Shown here piece by piece: positions 55,892 to 64,000 of a stretch of DNA of 64,000 nt. The DNA is taken from NCBI RefSeq assembly GCF_029814175.1, contig NZ_CP122312.1, forward strand, positions 372,001 to 436,000, written 5' to 3'. How positions within the stretch are numbered: the first letter of the stretch is position 1; every line of letters starts with the position of its first letter. The notes beneath the pieces are model-generated. The model saw only the letters and a list, made by a program, of their open reading frames with translations. It was not told the origin of the DNA and did not search any database. The stretch comes from Halospeciosus flavus (lineage in GTDB: Archaea; Halobacteriota; Halobacteria; Halobacteriales; Halobacteriaceae). The position numbers were made by a program, and so were the translations under genes.

Positions 55892-56967
55892 GTGACAGCC
55901 TCCCCGGTCTTTTCGTCGAACAGGTGAACAGCCTCTTCAGGGAATGTGACTGCGACCGTCTCGCCGACTTCGGGGGTGACGTTGGCGGGGACGCGCGCGA
56001 TGAAGTTCTCTCCAACGTCGAGGTAGAGGTAGTTGTCTGATCCGACCGGTTCGAGGACTTCAACTTGGGCCGTAACGGTGTTCGTCGCTCCAGGGTCGGC
56101 GACGGCAACGTCTTCCGGACGAACACCGAGGGTGTAGTCGCCGGCTGGGACGTTTGCGTCCTGAAGCGTATAGTTGAACGAGGGTGCCTCAAGCGAGACG
56201 CCACCGTCGGCGCTCGCGTTCGCAGTGACATTGAGGAAGTTCATCGAGGGACTGCCGACGAATCCGGCGACAAACCGGTTCGCGGGGTGCTCGTACACAT
56301 GTGTGGGTGCACCGACCTGCTGGAGTTCGCCGCCGTCGAGGATGACCATCCGGTCGCCCATCGTCATCGCCTCCTCTTGGTCGTGGGTGACATAGATGGC
56401 AGTGATGTCGAGTTCCTCTTGGAGGCGCTGTATCTCAGTCCGCATCGTCGTGCGAAGCTTCGCGTCCAGGTTAGAGAGGGGTTCGTCGAAGAGGAAGACA
56501 TCGGGCTCGCGGACGATCGCGCGTCCAAGCGCAACACGCTGTTTCTGCCCACCGGAGAGCTCGTCGGGTCGGTCGTCGAGCAGCTCTTCGATGTCCATCA
56601 TCTCAGCGGTTTCGCGGACGCGAGCACGCCGCTCCTCCCGCGTGAGGTCGGTACTCATGCGGAGACCGAACTCCATGTTCTCAAGGACGGTCTTGTGAGG
56701 GTAGAGCGCATAGTTCTGGAACACCATCGCGACGTCGCGCTCACGGGCGTGCATATCGGTTACGTCCTTTCCTCCGATATCGATACGGCCGCTGGTGGGT
56801 CGTTCGAGGCCCGCGATCATACGGAGCGTCGTGGACTTCCCACAGCCACTCGGGCCGACGACGGTGACGAACTCTCCGTCCTCGATGTCGACGGAGAGGC
56901 CGTCGACAGCGACGATCTGTCCGCTGTCGAACTCCTTGCGCAGGTCGTCCAATCGAACTGTTGCCAT
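55840..56967 (-). CDS. MalK/UgpC/MsmX-type ABC transporter ATPase
   Basis: 375 residues from the ATG at 56967; an earlier ATG at 57018 would add 17 non-conserved residues and pass through the TATA box. Walker A GPSGCGKST (about 37-45), signature LSGGQKQR (about 135), Walker B VFLFDEPLS (about 158), switch His in IYVTHDQEEAMT. The last 120 residues are a TOBE regulatory domain. It powers the sugar importer encoded across the divergent gap. TATAG-like box at 56991-56998 (minus strand), 24-31 nt before the start. Confidence 0.88.
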   Translation of the reverse strand: MATVRLDDLRKEFDSGQIVAVDGLSVDIEDGEFVTVVGPSGCGKSTTLRMIAGLERPTSGRIDIGGKDVTDMHARERDVAMVFQNYALYPHKTVLENMEFGLRMSTDLTREERRARVRETAEMMDIEELLDDRPDELSGGQKQRVALGRAIVREPDVFLFDEPLSNLDAKLRTTMRTEIQRLQEELDITAIYVTHDQEEAMTMGDRMVILDGGELQQVGAPTHVYEHPANRFVAGFVGSPSMNFLNVTANASADGGVSLEAPSFNYTLQDANVPAGDYTLGVRPEDVAVADPGATNTVTAQVEVLEPVGSDNYLYLDVGENFIARVPANVTPEVGETVAVTFPEEAVHLFDEKTGEAVTQSSGSEDVTATSMPSV

Positions 56968-56990
56968 ACCCCTATGTGGGCAGGTGCCGA

Positions 56991-56998
56991 AGTATAGT
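56991..56998 (-). promoter_or_regulatory. TATA box of the MalK-type gene
   Basis: ACTATACT on the minus strand, 24-31 nt before the ATG at 56967. Supports this start and leaderless transcription. Confidence 0.45.
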
Positions 56999-57192
56999 TC
57001 TTTCCCAAGAGTCTGCACAAGTGAGGTACTATTTCGTCATTGATTTTCTTCCCGCACCGCTAATTCTATATAGGTAGTTATCATGCGACATGGTACTGCT
57101 GAAGAGTTCGACTCACGGACGGGCCGGGGATCGCCTTCATACCGGCACCCTTCACCTAGCGACCCCAACTGCTGAAAATTAGATTCTCCGGT

Positions 57193-57204
57193 AGATTTAA
57201 ATCT
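57193..57204. promoter_or_regulatory. Perfect palindrome AGATTTAAATCT at the malE-type promoter
   Basis: A 12-bp perfect palindrome centred on TTTAAA, 26-31 nt before a TTG at 57227 and 32-37 nt before the ATG at 57233. It may be both TATA box and operator, for example for the TrmB regulator. A second AT-rich near-palindrome (57211-57221) follows. TrmB binding is inference. Confidence 0.45.
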
Positions 57205-57232
57205 GTGATGAATAATTTATTCAACGTTGCCC

Positions 57233-58507
57233 ATGACAATGGATCGCAGATCGATGCTCCGGAAATTCGGCAGCGCAGGCGTTCTTGCGGCCATCGCTGG
57301 CTGTGCTAGCGTCCAGAAACAGGCCACAACCACGGCCGCGGGCGGTGGCGGCGGCTCCGACGGCGCCGACACCACTAGCACCATCGAGGGTGGAAAGGCC
57401 ACCGCGTGGGTCGCCCGTCCGTCTGCCGAGGAGAAGTCCATCAAACAGAACATCGACCAATTCAATGGTCAGTCACCCCATACGCTGGAAATGTCCGACA
57501 TCTCTGATCTCGGGAAGAAGACTTCCAGTGCCATCCCCGCTGGTCAAGGACCCCACACGTTCGAGTGGGCACACGACTGGATTGGCGACTATTACCAGAG
57601 CGGCTTCCTCGCTGACCAGAGTGGGAAACTCGACGTCAGCCTTGATACGTTCACGGACGCCGCCGCGCAAGCCGTCCAGTTCGACGGGGCCACCCTCGGA
57701 CTCCCCACATCCGCAGAGACTGTCGCTCTCCTCTACAACAAGGAATACGTCGACTCTCCGCCCAAGACGGTGTCCGAAATGGTGGACATCATGTCCGAAC
57801 ACCACGATCCAGCCAACGGTACCTACGGCCTCAGTTATCCCCTCACTCCGTACTTCATCAGCGGCTGGGCACAGGCGTACGGTGGCTACTACTTCGATCC
57901 TGACAAGGACCCCATGCTCGGCCTCTCCAAACCCGAGACCATCAAGGGGTTCAATCTCGTCGCGGACACCTTCACGAAGTACATGCCTGAGGACACCACG
58001 TACGGCCCACAGGCATCTGTCTTCTCCACCGGGAACGCTCCCCTCGCCATCAACGGCCCCTGGTACCTCGCTACCCTTCGCGAGAAGAATCTCGACTTCG
58101 GCGTCGCTGAACTTCCTACACCCGACGGTGGCACTCCAACTCCCTACACGGGCATCCAGCTCTGGTACTTCTCCAAGAAGATGCAGAAGGATACGCCAGC
58201 AACGAATGCTGCCCGCTCGTTCATCGAGTGGTACGCTACGAACACCGATCTCCTCCTCGAGATCGCAGAGAAACACGGCTTCATCCCAGTCCACGAGGAT
58301 CTCGCGGGCAGCGACGAGCTCCCTGCGAACGTCAAAGGGTTCTCTGAAGCCGCTCGCCAGGGGATCCCGATGCCCACTCACCCGAAGGTGAAAGCCGTCT
58401 GGGACCCCGTGAAGAACGCGTTCAAGACTGCGCTCAACGGCGACGAGTCCATGGAGAGCGCCATGGCAGGTGCTGAGGAGACAATCCGCTCACGGTGGGA
58501 AAGCTAG
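57233..58507 (+). CDS. Sugar-binding lipoprotein of the maltodextrin ABC importer (MalE-like)
   Basis: 424 residues from the ATG at 57233 (TTG at 57227 and ATG at 57239 are alternatives). Leader MTMDRRSMLRKFGSAGVLAAIAGCAS has a twin Arg and lipobox IAGC, so it is exported and anchored outside. A Gly/Thr-rich linker follows, then a family 1 solute-binding fold (GGTPTPYTGIQLWYFSKKMQK; WYATNTDLLLEIAEKHGFIPV). It captures maltodextrin. Followed after 4 nt by the first permease gene. Confidence 0.86.
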   Translation: MTMDRRSMLRKFGSAGVLAAIAGCASVQKQATTTAAGGGGGSDGADTTSTIEGGKATAWVARPSAEEKSIKQNIDQFNGQSPHTLEMSDISDLGKKTSSAIPAGQGPHTFEWAHDWIGDYYQSGFLADQSGKLDVSLDTFTDAAAQAVQFDGATLGLPTSAETVALLYNKEYVDSPPKTVSEMVDIMSEHHDPANGTYGLSYPLTPYFISGWAQAYGGYYFDPDKDPMLGLSKPETIKGFNLVADTFTKYMPEDTTYGPQASVFSTGNAPLAINGPWYLATLREKNLDFGVAELPTPDGGTPTPYTGIQLWYFSKKMQKDTPATNAARSFIEWYATNTDLLLEIAEKHGFIPVHEDLAGSDELPANVKGFSEAARQGIPMPTHPKVKAVWDPVKNAFKTALNGDESMESAMAGAEETIRSRWES

Positions 58508-58511
58508 GGCA

Positions 58512-59465
58512 ATGAGCACGGTTTCCCGAATCAGCCAGCGGTTTGAGGACTCCCCGCTCGTCGAACGGAGAGACGTATCGCTCCTCCTCGTTCTTCCAGG
58601 GCTGTTCTTCTTCTCCGCGTTCATGTTCTTCCCGATGCTCTACCTCATCGGGATTTCATTCACGAACGCCAGCCCTGCGAACCTCTTCACTGGGGGAAGC
58701 TTCCTCACCTTCGGGGATGCAACGTTCGTCGGCATCCGTAACTATGTCTCCGTCCTCACAGACGGGGCATTTTGGAACTCCTTTGCCACCACCTGGCTAT
58801 ACGTCGCAACGAGCGTCGTGTTGAAGATTGGTCTCGGTCTCCTCACCGCACTCGTCGTTACCGGCAAGCACGTCCGCGGGAAACGCTGGATGCGCGCGCT
58901 CATCATCCTCCCGATGGGGCTTCCCGCCATCTTCACGGTCACTGTCTGGCGTGGGATCTTCACGTCTGCTCAGTTCGGCCTTGCTAACCAACTACTCGGT
59001 GCGCTCGGCTTCGAGTCGGTCGCGTGGCTCCAACAACGCTGGCTCGCGTTCTTCGCGTATAACATCACGGAGATGTGGCTCGCATATCCGTTTATGGTCA
59101 TCATCACCGTGAGTGCGCTCCAAGACGTCGACGAGAACCTACACGACGCCGCGAAGGTCGATGGAGCTGGCTACTTCGCCCGCCTTCGGCACATTACACT
59201 CCCCAGCATCAAACGACCAGTGCTGTTTGCATCGATCCTCACGGCAGCTGCATCCTTCCAGCAATTCCTCATTCCGTACGTGTTCAACGAGGGGGGCCCT
59301 GGCCGCACGAACGAACTCCTCATCGTATACGGATTCCGTGAGGCATTCGCGCTCTCCGAATACGGTCAAGGTGCCGCTATCATGGTCATCACAGTGTTGT
59401 TCATTGGCATGTTTATGTGGGTGAACGTGAAGAAGGGACGTCTCGCCGACGGGGTGGACGGATGA
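58512..59465 (+). CDS. MalF-like ABC sugar permease
   Basis: 317 residues, six or so membrane segments (LLLVLPGLFFFSAFMFFPM, ALIILPMGLPAIFTVTV, GQGAAIMVITVLFIGMFMW). The EAA coupling loop is DAAKVDGAGYFARLRHITLPSIKR. Start at the ATG 58512, 4 nt after the binding-protein stop; earlier in-frame codons lie inside the upstream gene. The stop overlaps the MalG-like start (ATGA). Compared with E. coli MalF the large periplasmic P2 loop is absent, as usual in archaea. Confidence 0.87.
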   Translation: MSTVSRISQRFEDSPLVERRDVSLLLVLPGLFFFSAFMFFPMLYLIGISFTNASPANLFTGGSFLTFGDATFVGIRNYVSVLTDGAFWNSFATTWLYVATSVVLKIGLGLLTALVVTGKHVRGKRWMRALIILPMGLPAIFTVTVWRGIFTSAQFGLANQLLGALGFESVAWLQQRWLAFFAYNITEMWLAYPFMVIITVSALQDVDENLHDAAKVDGAGYFARLRHITLPSIKRPVLFASILTAAASFQQFLIPYVFNEGGPGRTNELLIVYGFREAFALSEYGQGAAIMVITVLFIGMFMWVNVKKGRLADGVDG

Positions 59466-60544
59466 GCCTGCTCCGCTCGATCCGCCGGAGCGTTACGGAG
59501 GACGTCGTCCGTATCGCGAAGACACCCGGACAAACTGCCCGTAACATCCACTACACCGCCCGTGGTGTGTATCACGGCGAGATCCCTGCACGCCGCCTCG
59601 CCCGGACGCTCCTCTCGACAACCGGCGCTGTCGTCCTGGTCATGGCGTTACTCTTCCCGATTTATTGGATCCTTCTCTCTGCATTCTCGGGAACTGGCGG
59701 GTCCATCTACGCATCGGGGGGATTCCACCTCTTACCCCAAGAGCCGTCACTGAAGCCGATCTTGTGGGTTATCGGCAATCTCGGAATTCCCGGATATGTC
59801 GTCTCTGTCTCGATCCCGCTCACCGACCTCGTGGTTGTGTTCAACACTCCAGAGGTCCAACTCCTCGACGTCAGTCAGTATGGCGTCGAAAATCCCTCGG
59901 ACTTCAAGAAATACCTTTGGAACAGCCTCACAGTCGCCATCCCGACGGTCATCCTCGCGATGTGCCTCATCGTTCCGGGCGCGTATGCGCTCTCGCGTCG
60001 TGAGTTCATCTTCCGTCGGAAACTCCTCTTCGGATACGTTCTATTCACGCAGGTGGGTGGTGGACTCGGAATCGCGGCGCTCATCGCACTGTACGCCATG
60101 TTCGTGCAGGTTGGCCTGAACAACAACAAGCTCGCACTCGCTGCCTACTACGCAGCGACCGCTGTGCCCTTCAACACCTGGCTGTTGAAGACCTATATGG
60201 ATGGCATCCCGGTCTCCTACGAGGAGGCCGCGGTCGTCGATGGTGCTCCACCGTGGAAGGTTGTCACGGAGGTGATCCTTCCACTCTCAACTGCGGGTCT
60301 CGCGACTGTGTTCATCTTCACGTTCCTCACCGGATGGACGGAGTTTGTCGTCGCTCAGACCTTGCTCTCGACGGACAACTACACGCTCCCTGTGGGCCTG
60401 TACGCGCTCGTCAACGAGTACTCCATCCCGTGGGCTCGCTTCGCGGCATTCGCGCTCATCTTCGCGTCACCAATTGTCGTCATCTACCTGTTCGCCCAGC
60501 GCTACATTGAGGGCGGACTCTCCTTTGGTGGTATGGAGGGGTAG
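59462..60544 (+). CDS. MalG-like ABC sugar permease
   Basis: 360 residues. Hydrophobic segments include TGAVVLVMALLFPIYWILL and LATVFIFTFLTGWTEFVV. EAA loop: EEAAVVDGAPPWKVVTEVILPLS. A longer soluble section (GGFHLLPQEP..LDVSQYGVENP) between the first and second segments is larger than in E. coli MalG. It forms the membrane channel with the MalF-like protein. Last gene of the importer operon; the stop is followed after 81 nt by the interrupted phosphotransferase gene. Confidence 0.87.
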   Translation: MSLLRSIRRSVTEDVVRIAKTPGQTARNIHYTARGVYHGEIPARRLARTLLSTTGAVVLVMALLFPIYWILLSAFSGTGGSIYASGGFHLLPQEPSLKPILWVIGNLGIPGYVVSVSIPLTDLVVVFNTPEVQLLDVSQYGVENPSDFKKYLWNSLTVAIPTVILAMCLIVPGAYALSRREFIFRRKLLFGYVLFTQVGGGLGIAALIALYAMFVQVGLNNNKLALAAYYAATAVPFNTWLLKTYMDGIPVSYEEAAVVDGAPPWKVVTEVILPLSTAGLATVFIFTFLTGWTEFVVAQTLLSTDNYTLPVGLYALVNEYSIPWARFAAFALIFASPIVVIYLFAQRYIEGGLSFGGMEG

Positions 60545-60938
60545 TCCCTTCCCATCAGAAGAATTCGGCCGTCGCGATCCACACACCACCCGAACACTTC
60601 TTGGCCCCCCTCCAGTAGCGCCAGTATGGCCGACCCAGCCGTCGCCGACGCGAGCGTCCGGGGGATGGTCGACAACCTCCGTCCGGCGTGGCACGTCGAG
60701 ACGATCGAGCGGGCACCACACGGCACGGACTTCGTCGCGATCCTCGACATTCGTACGCCGGCTGGCCCCAAGCAGGCGGTACTGAAGGCGACGACAGCCG
60801 ACCTCGTCGACCCCGTCGTTGCACGGGCGGAACCACGCCTCCTCACCCTCCTCGACAACGAAACTTCGATTCCGGTCCCGACAGTGTATGGGAGCTGCGA
60901 TGCCCACCCCGAGTATCCCGCACCGTTCACCGTTCCGA

Positions 60939-60960
60939 CTTTCAGTAGCTTTCAGTAGTA
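60939..60960. repeat. Left subterminal repeat pair of the IS607-type element
   Basis: CTTTCAGTAG twice in tandem. Its reverse complement matches 63407-63428 beside the recombinase start at 19 of 22 positions. Confidence 0.6.
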
Positions 60961-61258
60961 CACCGTAAGAAACGGGTACACTGTTGGACGGCTGGGCCAC
61001 GTCCATCGCTACTATCCGCGTTCGACTCGGGCAGGGCGACAGCGGGCGCTATGACAGCCGACCCACCACCAGCGGTCGCCCCTGCCTGTTCGGGTTCGTA
61101 GGCAACGATCCCAGTCCCGAACGTGAGCCGCGTGCCAGCGGAACGGCCAGCTATAGTAGAATTCAGAAGTCTTTGTAGTGGCACCTGCCGAAGACTGGTG
61201 TGTCTCGTTAGTTCTCGACGATCTGGTGAGAGATGTGAGCAGATACTTCTGGGGATTA
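60961..61258. other. Left arm of the IS607-type element, no gene
   Basis: No convincing gene. A minus-strand frame (60942-61184) has a Gly/Ala-rich translation without a domain. In TnpB elements this side of tnpB can encode the guide RNA. Confidence 0.35.
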
Positions 61259-62772
61259 CTATAGCACGATTTCGGAATCCCCCATATAGGAGGACGTGAA
61301 ACCGTGGTCTAGCTCGTCCGTTTCGCTGAAGAACACGCGAGCCACGTTCAGTGCCCCGATGTAGTCGCGGTCACCCTCAAAGCTACACCGTGCGTTATCA
61401 CACCGGAAATGGCCACCCCACCACAGTTCCTAATGATGGTCGGGCGACTTACAGGTGTGACCGGCCGACCCACACCGGGGGCATGACCGACTCGTCCCCT
61501 CTGGATAGACTCGCTCGACACCGATGCCAGCACACTCTGCCCGATACTTGATGTTCTCGATTATGTCCCGCCGCGCCCACGACGACAACTCCCACGACAA
61601 CGTGCCTTCATCGCTCGGTGGTGACAGCGAGCGCAAGTCCTCGTGAACAATCGCGTCCACGTCGTACAGGAGTGCGAGTGCGAGGACTTGGTTGGCTACA
61701 TCGTGTGTCAGTTGCTCGCGCTTGTGTCGAATCTTGTTGTTCACCCGTTCGTATTCACTCTGGATATGCACGAACTCGTCAGTGTGAGCGCGACCATCGC
61801 GGCGCAACGCTGACAGACGGTCGTTCAGGCGGGTTCGTTCGCGGTGAAGTCGTCGCACTTCTCGCGGTCAGTGAACTGGATGAACTGTGGCGTAGACAGT
61901 TGTTCGCCGTCGTCAGTGACCACTACGGCAGTCATGTCTTTTCGCATCCCGGCGTCGAGCGCCAGCACGCAGTCAGCGTCGTTAGTCGGCTCTGCGTGTT
62001 CGACTTCGACGGGAAAGGACAGTTCGTAGTAGGCGTCACCGGTTTTGCGACGCGCGGGCTGAAACTCGGGAGCCGAGAGATCGCCGTGGGTGAGCAGGTC
62101 ATGGAACGCCTCGTAGCCGTCGCGCTCGTACTCCGTCCACGACCAGTCACCTCGTGTCTCCGGCGACAGTGTGTCCGGTGTTTTGAGTCGGATGGTCAGC
62201 GTCTCGGTGTCGCTGTCGTACTGGTATTTGACAGCTTGCCCGCTGGTTGGGCCGTCGTCCGCAGAGAACGGGAGCACGCCGTTGTCATACTCGGGGCAGT
62301 CCTGCATCTCAAGATACGTGTCTGGATATACCCCGTGACGGTCGTAGTAACTGTTGAGTTGGTCGATGAGGATGTCCACGTAGCCTGACGAGAGGTAGTC
62401 ACCGTCATCCCAGAGTTGGTCTTTGATGTGACGACGGTGGATGCGTCGGATTTTGTGGTCAGGAAGTACGTCTCGGATGGATTGGAAGGCGTCTCGGCGG
62501 TCAGCGTGACTCCGAAGCGTTTCACCGACTTTCTGCAAGATGCACCGTCGAAACCGCGAGGGGAGATACGGGTCACGTTCTTCGAACGGTTCGTGTTCAT
62601 CGAAGTATTTCCACGCCTGATGGGAGGAGTCAGCAATCCCGTTGAGGTGGGCCGGCGTCCAGTGGTCTTCGAGGACGTGAGTAGCAACACGTTGTGTGAG
62701 TGTTGCCAGTCGCTCGAATCGTTCGGCGTCCTCGTCTGGCAAACGGATTGGGAGCGAGAGGTGGTCACTCAT
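61259..62772 (-). pseudogene. IS607-associated tnpB, one frameshift and one amber stop
   Basis: From the ATG at 62772 the protein is normal to about 61830 (with RuvC-I Asp in LALDAGMRKDMTAVVV), where the frame shifts to the one carrying MRRLHRERTRLNDRLSALRR and the catalytic Glu (VDAIVHEDLRSLS). That frame meets a TAG at 61430-61432 within the zinc-ribbon (CPRCG..CKSPDHH, stop, ELWWGG). After the stop it continues in frame through C and C of the second half and the last Asp (GDRDYIGALNVARVF) to a stop at 61259. Two separate lesions mean no full TnpB. It overlaps the recombinase gene by 8 nt. Confidence 0.8.
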
Positions 62773-63391
62773 CAGGTTTCACCTCGGATTCGACGGTGTT
62801 GACGACCTGTTGTGTTTTGTTGGAGCGCATTCCGTAGAGTTTGCCGCTGAAGCTGGCGACGAGGTTGATGAGGTCATCAACGAGTTCTTCCTGTGCAGAT
62901 TTATCCGTCTCGTCTTCGATGACGGTGACTGTAACGCCGTAACAGTCGAAGTACCGTTCGAGATACGAGAAGCCAAAGCGGGTGAGTCGGTCTTCGTAGG
63001 TGAGGAGGACGCGTCCGTAGTCGGCGTCCTGGACGTCATCGAGGAGGGAGTTGAGGCCACGGCGGTCTTCGTTGAGGCCACTGCCAACGTCGGTGTAGGT
63101 GTTTTCGACGGTCCAACCGTGGTCGTGGGCGTAGTCTGTGAGTTGGTCGAGTTGGCGGTCAAGGTCGCCGTTGTCTTTCTGGCCGTGGGTTGAGACGCGA
63201 GCGTAGAGGGCAACGCGGTCTGTTGGGCGAGTATCGCCTGCAAGTCGGCGGAGTTCTCGGTGTGGAATCCGTCGTTCACCGCCCGGTGTTCGGGTGTAGT
63301 CAAGGTCGCCGTTACGGCACCAGCGTTTCACGGTCTGGGGGTGGACACCGAGTTCATCCGCGAACTCGCCAATCGAGTACGACCGTGGCAT
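62765..63391 (-). CDS. tnpA: IS607-type serine recombinase (TnpA)
   Basis: 208 residues. N-terminal MerR-like helix-turn-helix (YSIGEFADELGVHPQTVKRWCRNGDL) is followed by the small-serine recombinase core: LYARVSTHGQKDNGDLDRQLDQL with the nucleophile Ser at about 68, then GRVLLTYEDRLTRFG. Complete and apparently functional. The start lies 15 nt from the tandem repeats at 63407-63428, which could be its own binding and autoregulation site. Confidence 0.86.
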   Translation of the reverse strand: MPRSYSIGEFADELGVHPQTVKRWCRNGDLDYTRTPGGERRIPHRELRRLAGDTRPTDRVALYARVSTHGQKDNGDLDRQLDQLTDYAHDHGWTVENTYTDVGSGLNEDRRGLNSLLDDVQDADYGRVLLTYEDRLTRFGFSYLERYFDCYGVTVTVIEDETDKSAQEELVDDLINLVASFSGKLYGMRSNKTQQVVNTVESEVKPDE

Positions 63392-64000
63392 TCTGATGTT
63401 ACTATTTACTACTGATAGCTACTTATAGATACTAGATTCTGTAACAGTCACACAACCCTCATGGCGTATGTCGACGGAGAGAATTTCGAGGGACGCGTCG
63501 ACGACCTCTCGCCGTCGGCACGCGAGACCATCCTTCGCGAGGCGGGCACGAACCTCGCCGACCTCCACCAACTGGGCCCGCTCTCCGGCTATGGCCAGAT
63601 CGGCGTCGAAGACGACTCACTCACGGTTCTCGACACCGACACCCACTCCAAATACGCCGATTTCCGTACGATATTGCTCAATGACGTCGAGGACACACTC
63701 GACAGTCTCCTCGACGGCGGGTTCTTCGCGGACCTCGCCGACGATCCGGAGCGATTCGTGGACCTCGTCCCCGCACTTCGTGACTACGTTCGCGAAACGA
63801 TCCCCGCACTTCCGGAGCCGGATCCACCGACCTACAACTTCTGGGACTACCGCTACGGCAACCTTCTGGTCGATCCCGAAACCGGCGACGCACAGGCGGT
63901 TCTCGACTGGGCGAATCTCTCGGCCGCCGATCCGGCCTACAACCTCGCAAAAGTCGAGGCCAATCTCCTCACTCCCGAGACGGACAGCGCACACCGGACA

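Larger units (their letters stand above)
60939..63428 (-). mobile_element. IS607-type element inserted in the phosphotransferase gene
   Basis: A serine-recombinase transposon of about 2.5 kb. Its outer parts share repeats: two 10-mers CTACTGAAAG at 60939-60958 (minus strand) and CTACTGATAG/CTACTTATAG at 63409-63428 (plus strand), together a 22-bp inverted repeat with 19 matches, probably recombinase sites. Contains an intact TnpA-type recombinase and a broken tnpB. About 300 bp at 60960-61258 inside it has no clear gene. True edges may lie a little outside (to about 63458). Confidence 0.72.
60626..64000 (+). pseudogene. Aminoglycoside-phosphotransferase-like gene, interrupted and cut by window edge
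   Basis: The front (60626 to about 60935) reads MADPAVADASVRGMVDNLRPAWHVETI and ends in PEYPAPF, typical of the hinge in APH-fold kinases. The rest resumes at the other side of the insert from 63461 (MAYVDGENFEGRV), with NFWDYRYGNLLVD in place of the HGDxxxxN catalytic loop and the DW of AVLDWANL as metal motif. It runs past the right edge. The loop lacks the usual catalytic His-Gly-Asp wording (FWD is there), so its activity is uncertain even if whole. Its substrate is unknown; place after the sugar importer hints at a sugar or small-molecule kinase. Confidence 0.78.

Noticed and set aside
56065..56997. 310-residue plus-strand open frame
   Set aside because: Antisense to the ABC ATPase with Walker A, signature and Walker B motifs.
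1..64000. CRISPR arrays, tRNA and rRNA genes
   Set aside because: I found no regular spaced direct repeats and no cloverleaf or rRNA-like stretch. The short repeats seen are element ends or hairpins.

Overview
The window reads as DNA from an extremely halophilic archaeon (class Halobacteria). The genome is GC-rich, the proteins are very acidic and rich in Asp and Glu, secreted proteins carry twin-arginine/lipobox leaders, promoters look like archaeal TATA boxes about 26-33 nt ahead of leaderless start codons, sugar genes sit with a TrmB-type regulator, and the insertion sequences are types common in haloarchaea (IS5, IS630, IS200/IS605, stand-alone TnpB, IS607). I cannot name the species or say whether this is chromosome or megaplasmid. 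I saw no rRNA, tRNA or CRISPR array.

Positions 1-4,600 hold a partial gene, about 1.1 kb of non-coding DNA, a small protein, an EVE-HNH type IV-like endonuclease, a tyrosine recombinase and a second HNH endonuclease with a PUA/EVE-like front half. Positions 4,600-32,000 are a dense defence island. System 1 has a DUF499-family ATPase (4794-7991) followed by a DUF1156 DNA methylase that is split by two insertion sequences (an IS5-type with a 9-bp target duplication and a decayed IS630-type). A small partner gene follows, then a convergent McrBC pair (13407-16399). System 2 has a second DUF499 ATPase, a 203-residue middle protein, an intact DUF1156 methylase with a strikingly low-GC body, and a 1,310-residue PLD-SNF2 helicase. 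Set antisense between methylase and helicase is a STAND-like protein whose Walker A motif has lost its lysine and its Ser/Thr. A nucleotidyltransferase two-gene module and a second copy of the HNH protein, with an amber stop at codon 4, close the island. The two HNH copies bracket both systems in inverted orientation.

Positions 32,000-46,600 hold an AddAB-like helicase/nuclease pair, a two-gene cassette bracketed by inverted hairpins that match the right ends of nearby TnpB elements, a SWIM zinc-finger protein, an IS605-type element (TnpA plus TnpB), a stand-alone TnpB element, a pRiA4b ORF-3-like protein with a coiled-coil partner, a 250-bp MITE with Tn5-like ends, and a Spo0M-family protein.

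Positions 46,700-60,600 are a starch/maltodextrin utilisation locus: a Tat-dependent PQQ-propeller lipoprotein, a secreted CGTase-like amylase, a TrmB regulator, an apparently intracellular GH13 enzyme, a GH15 glucoamylase, and a MalK/MalE/MalF/MalG-type ABC importer. The logic is extracellular hydrolysis, import, then cytoplasmic breakdown. The window ends with an aminoglycoside-phosphotransferase-like gene cut in two by an IS607-type element whose serine recombinase is intact but whose TnpB is broken twice.

All family assignments come from reading motifs by eye. No database search was possible.
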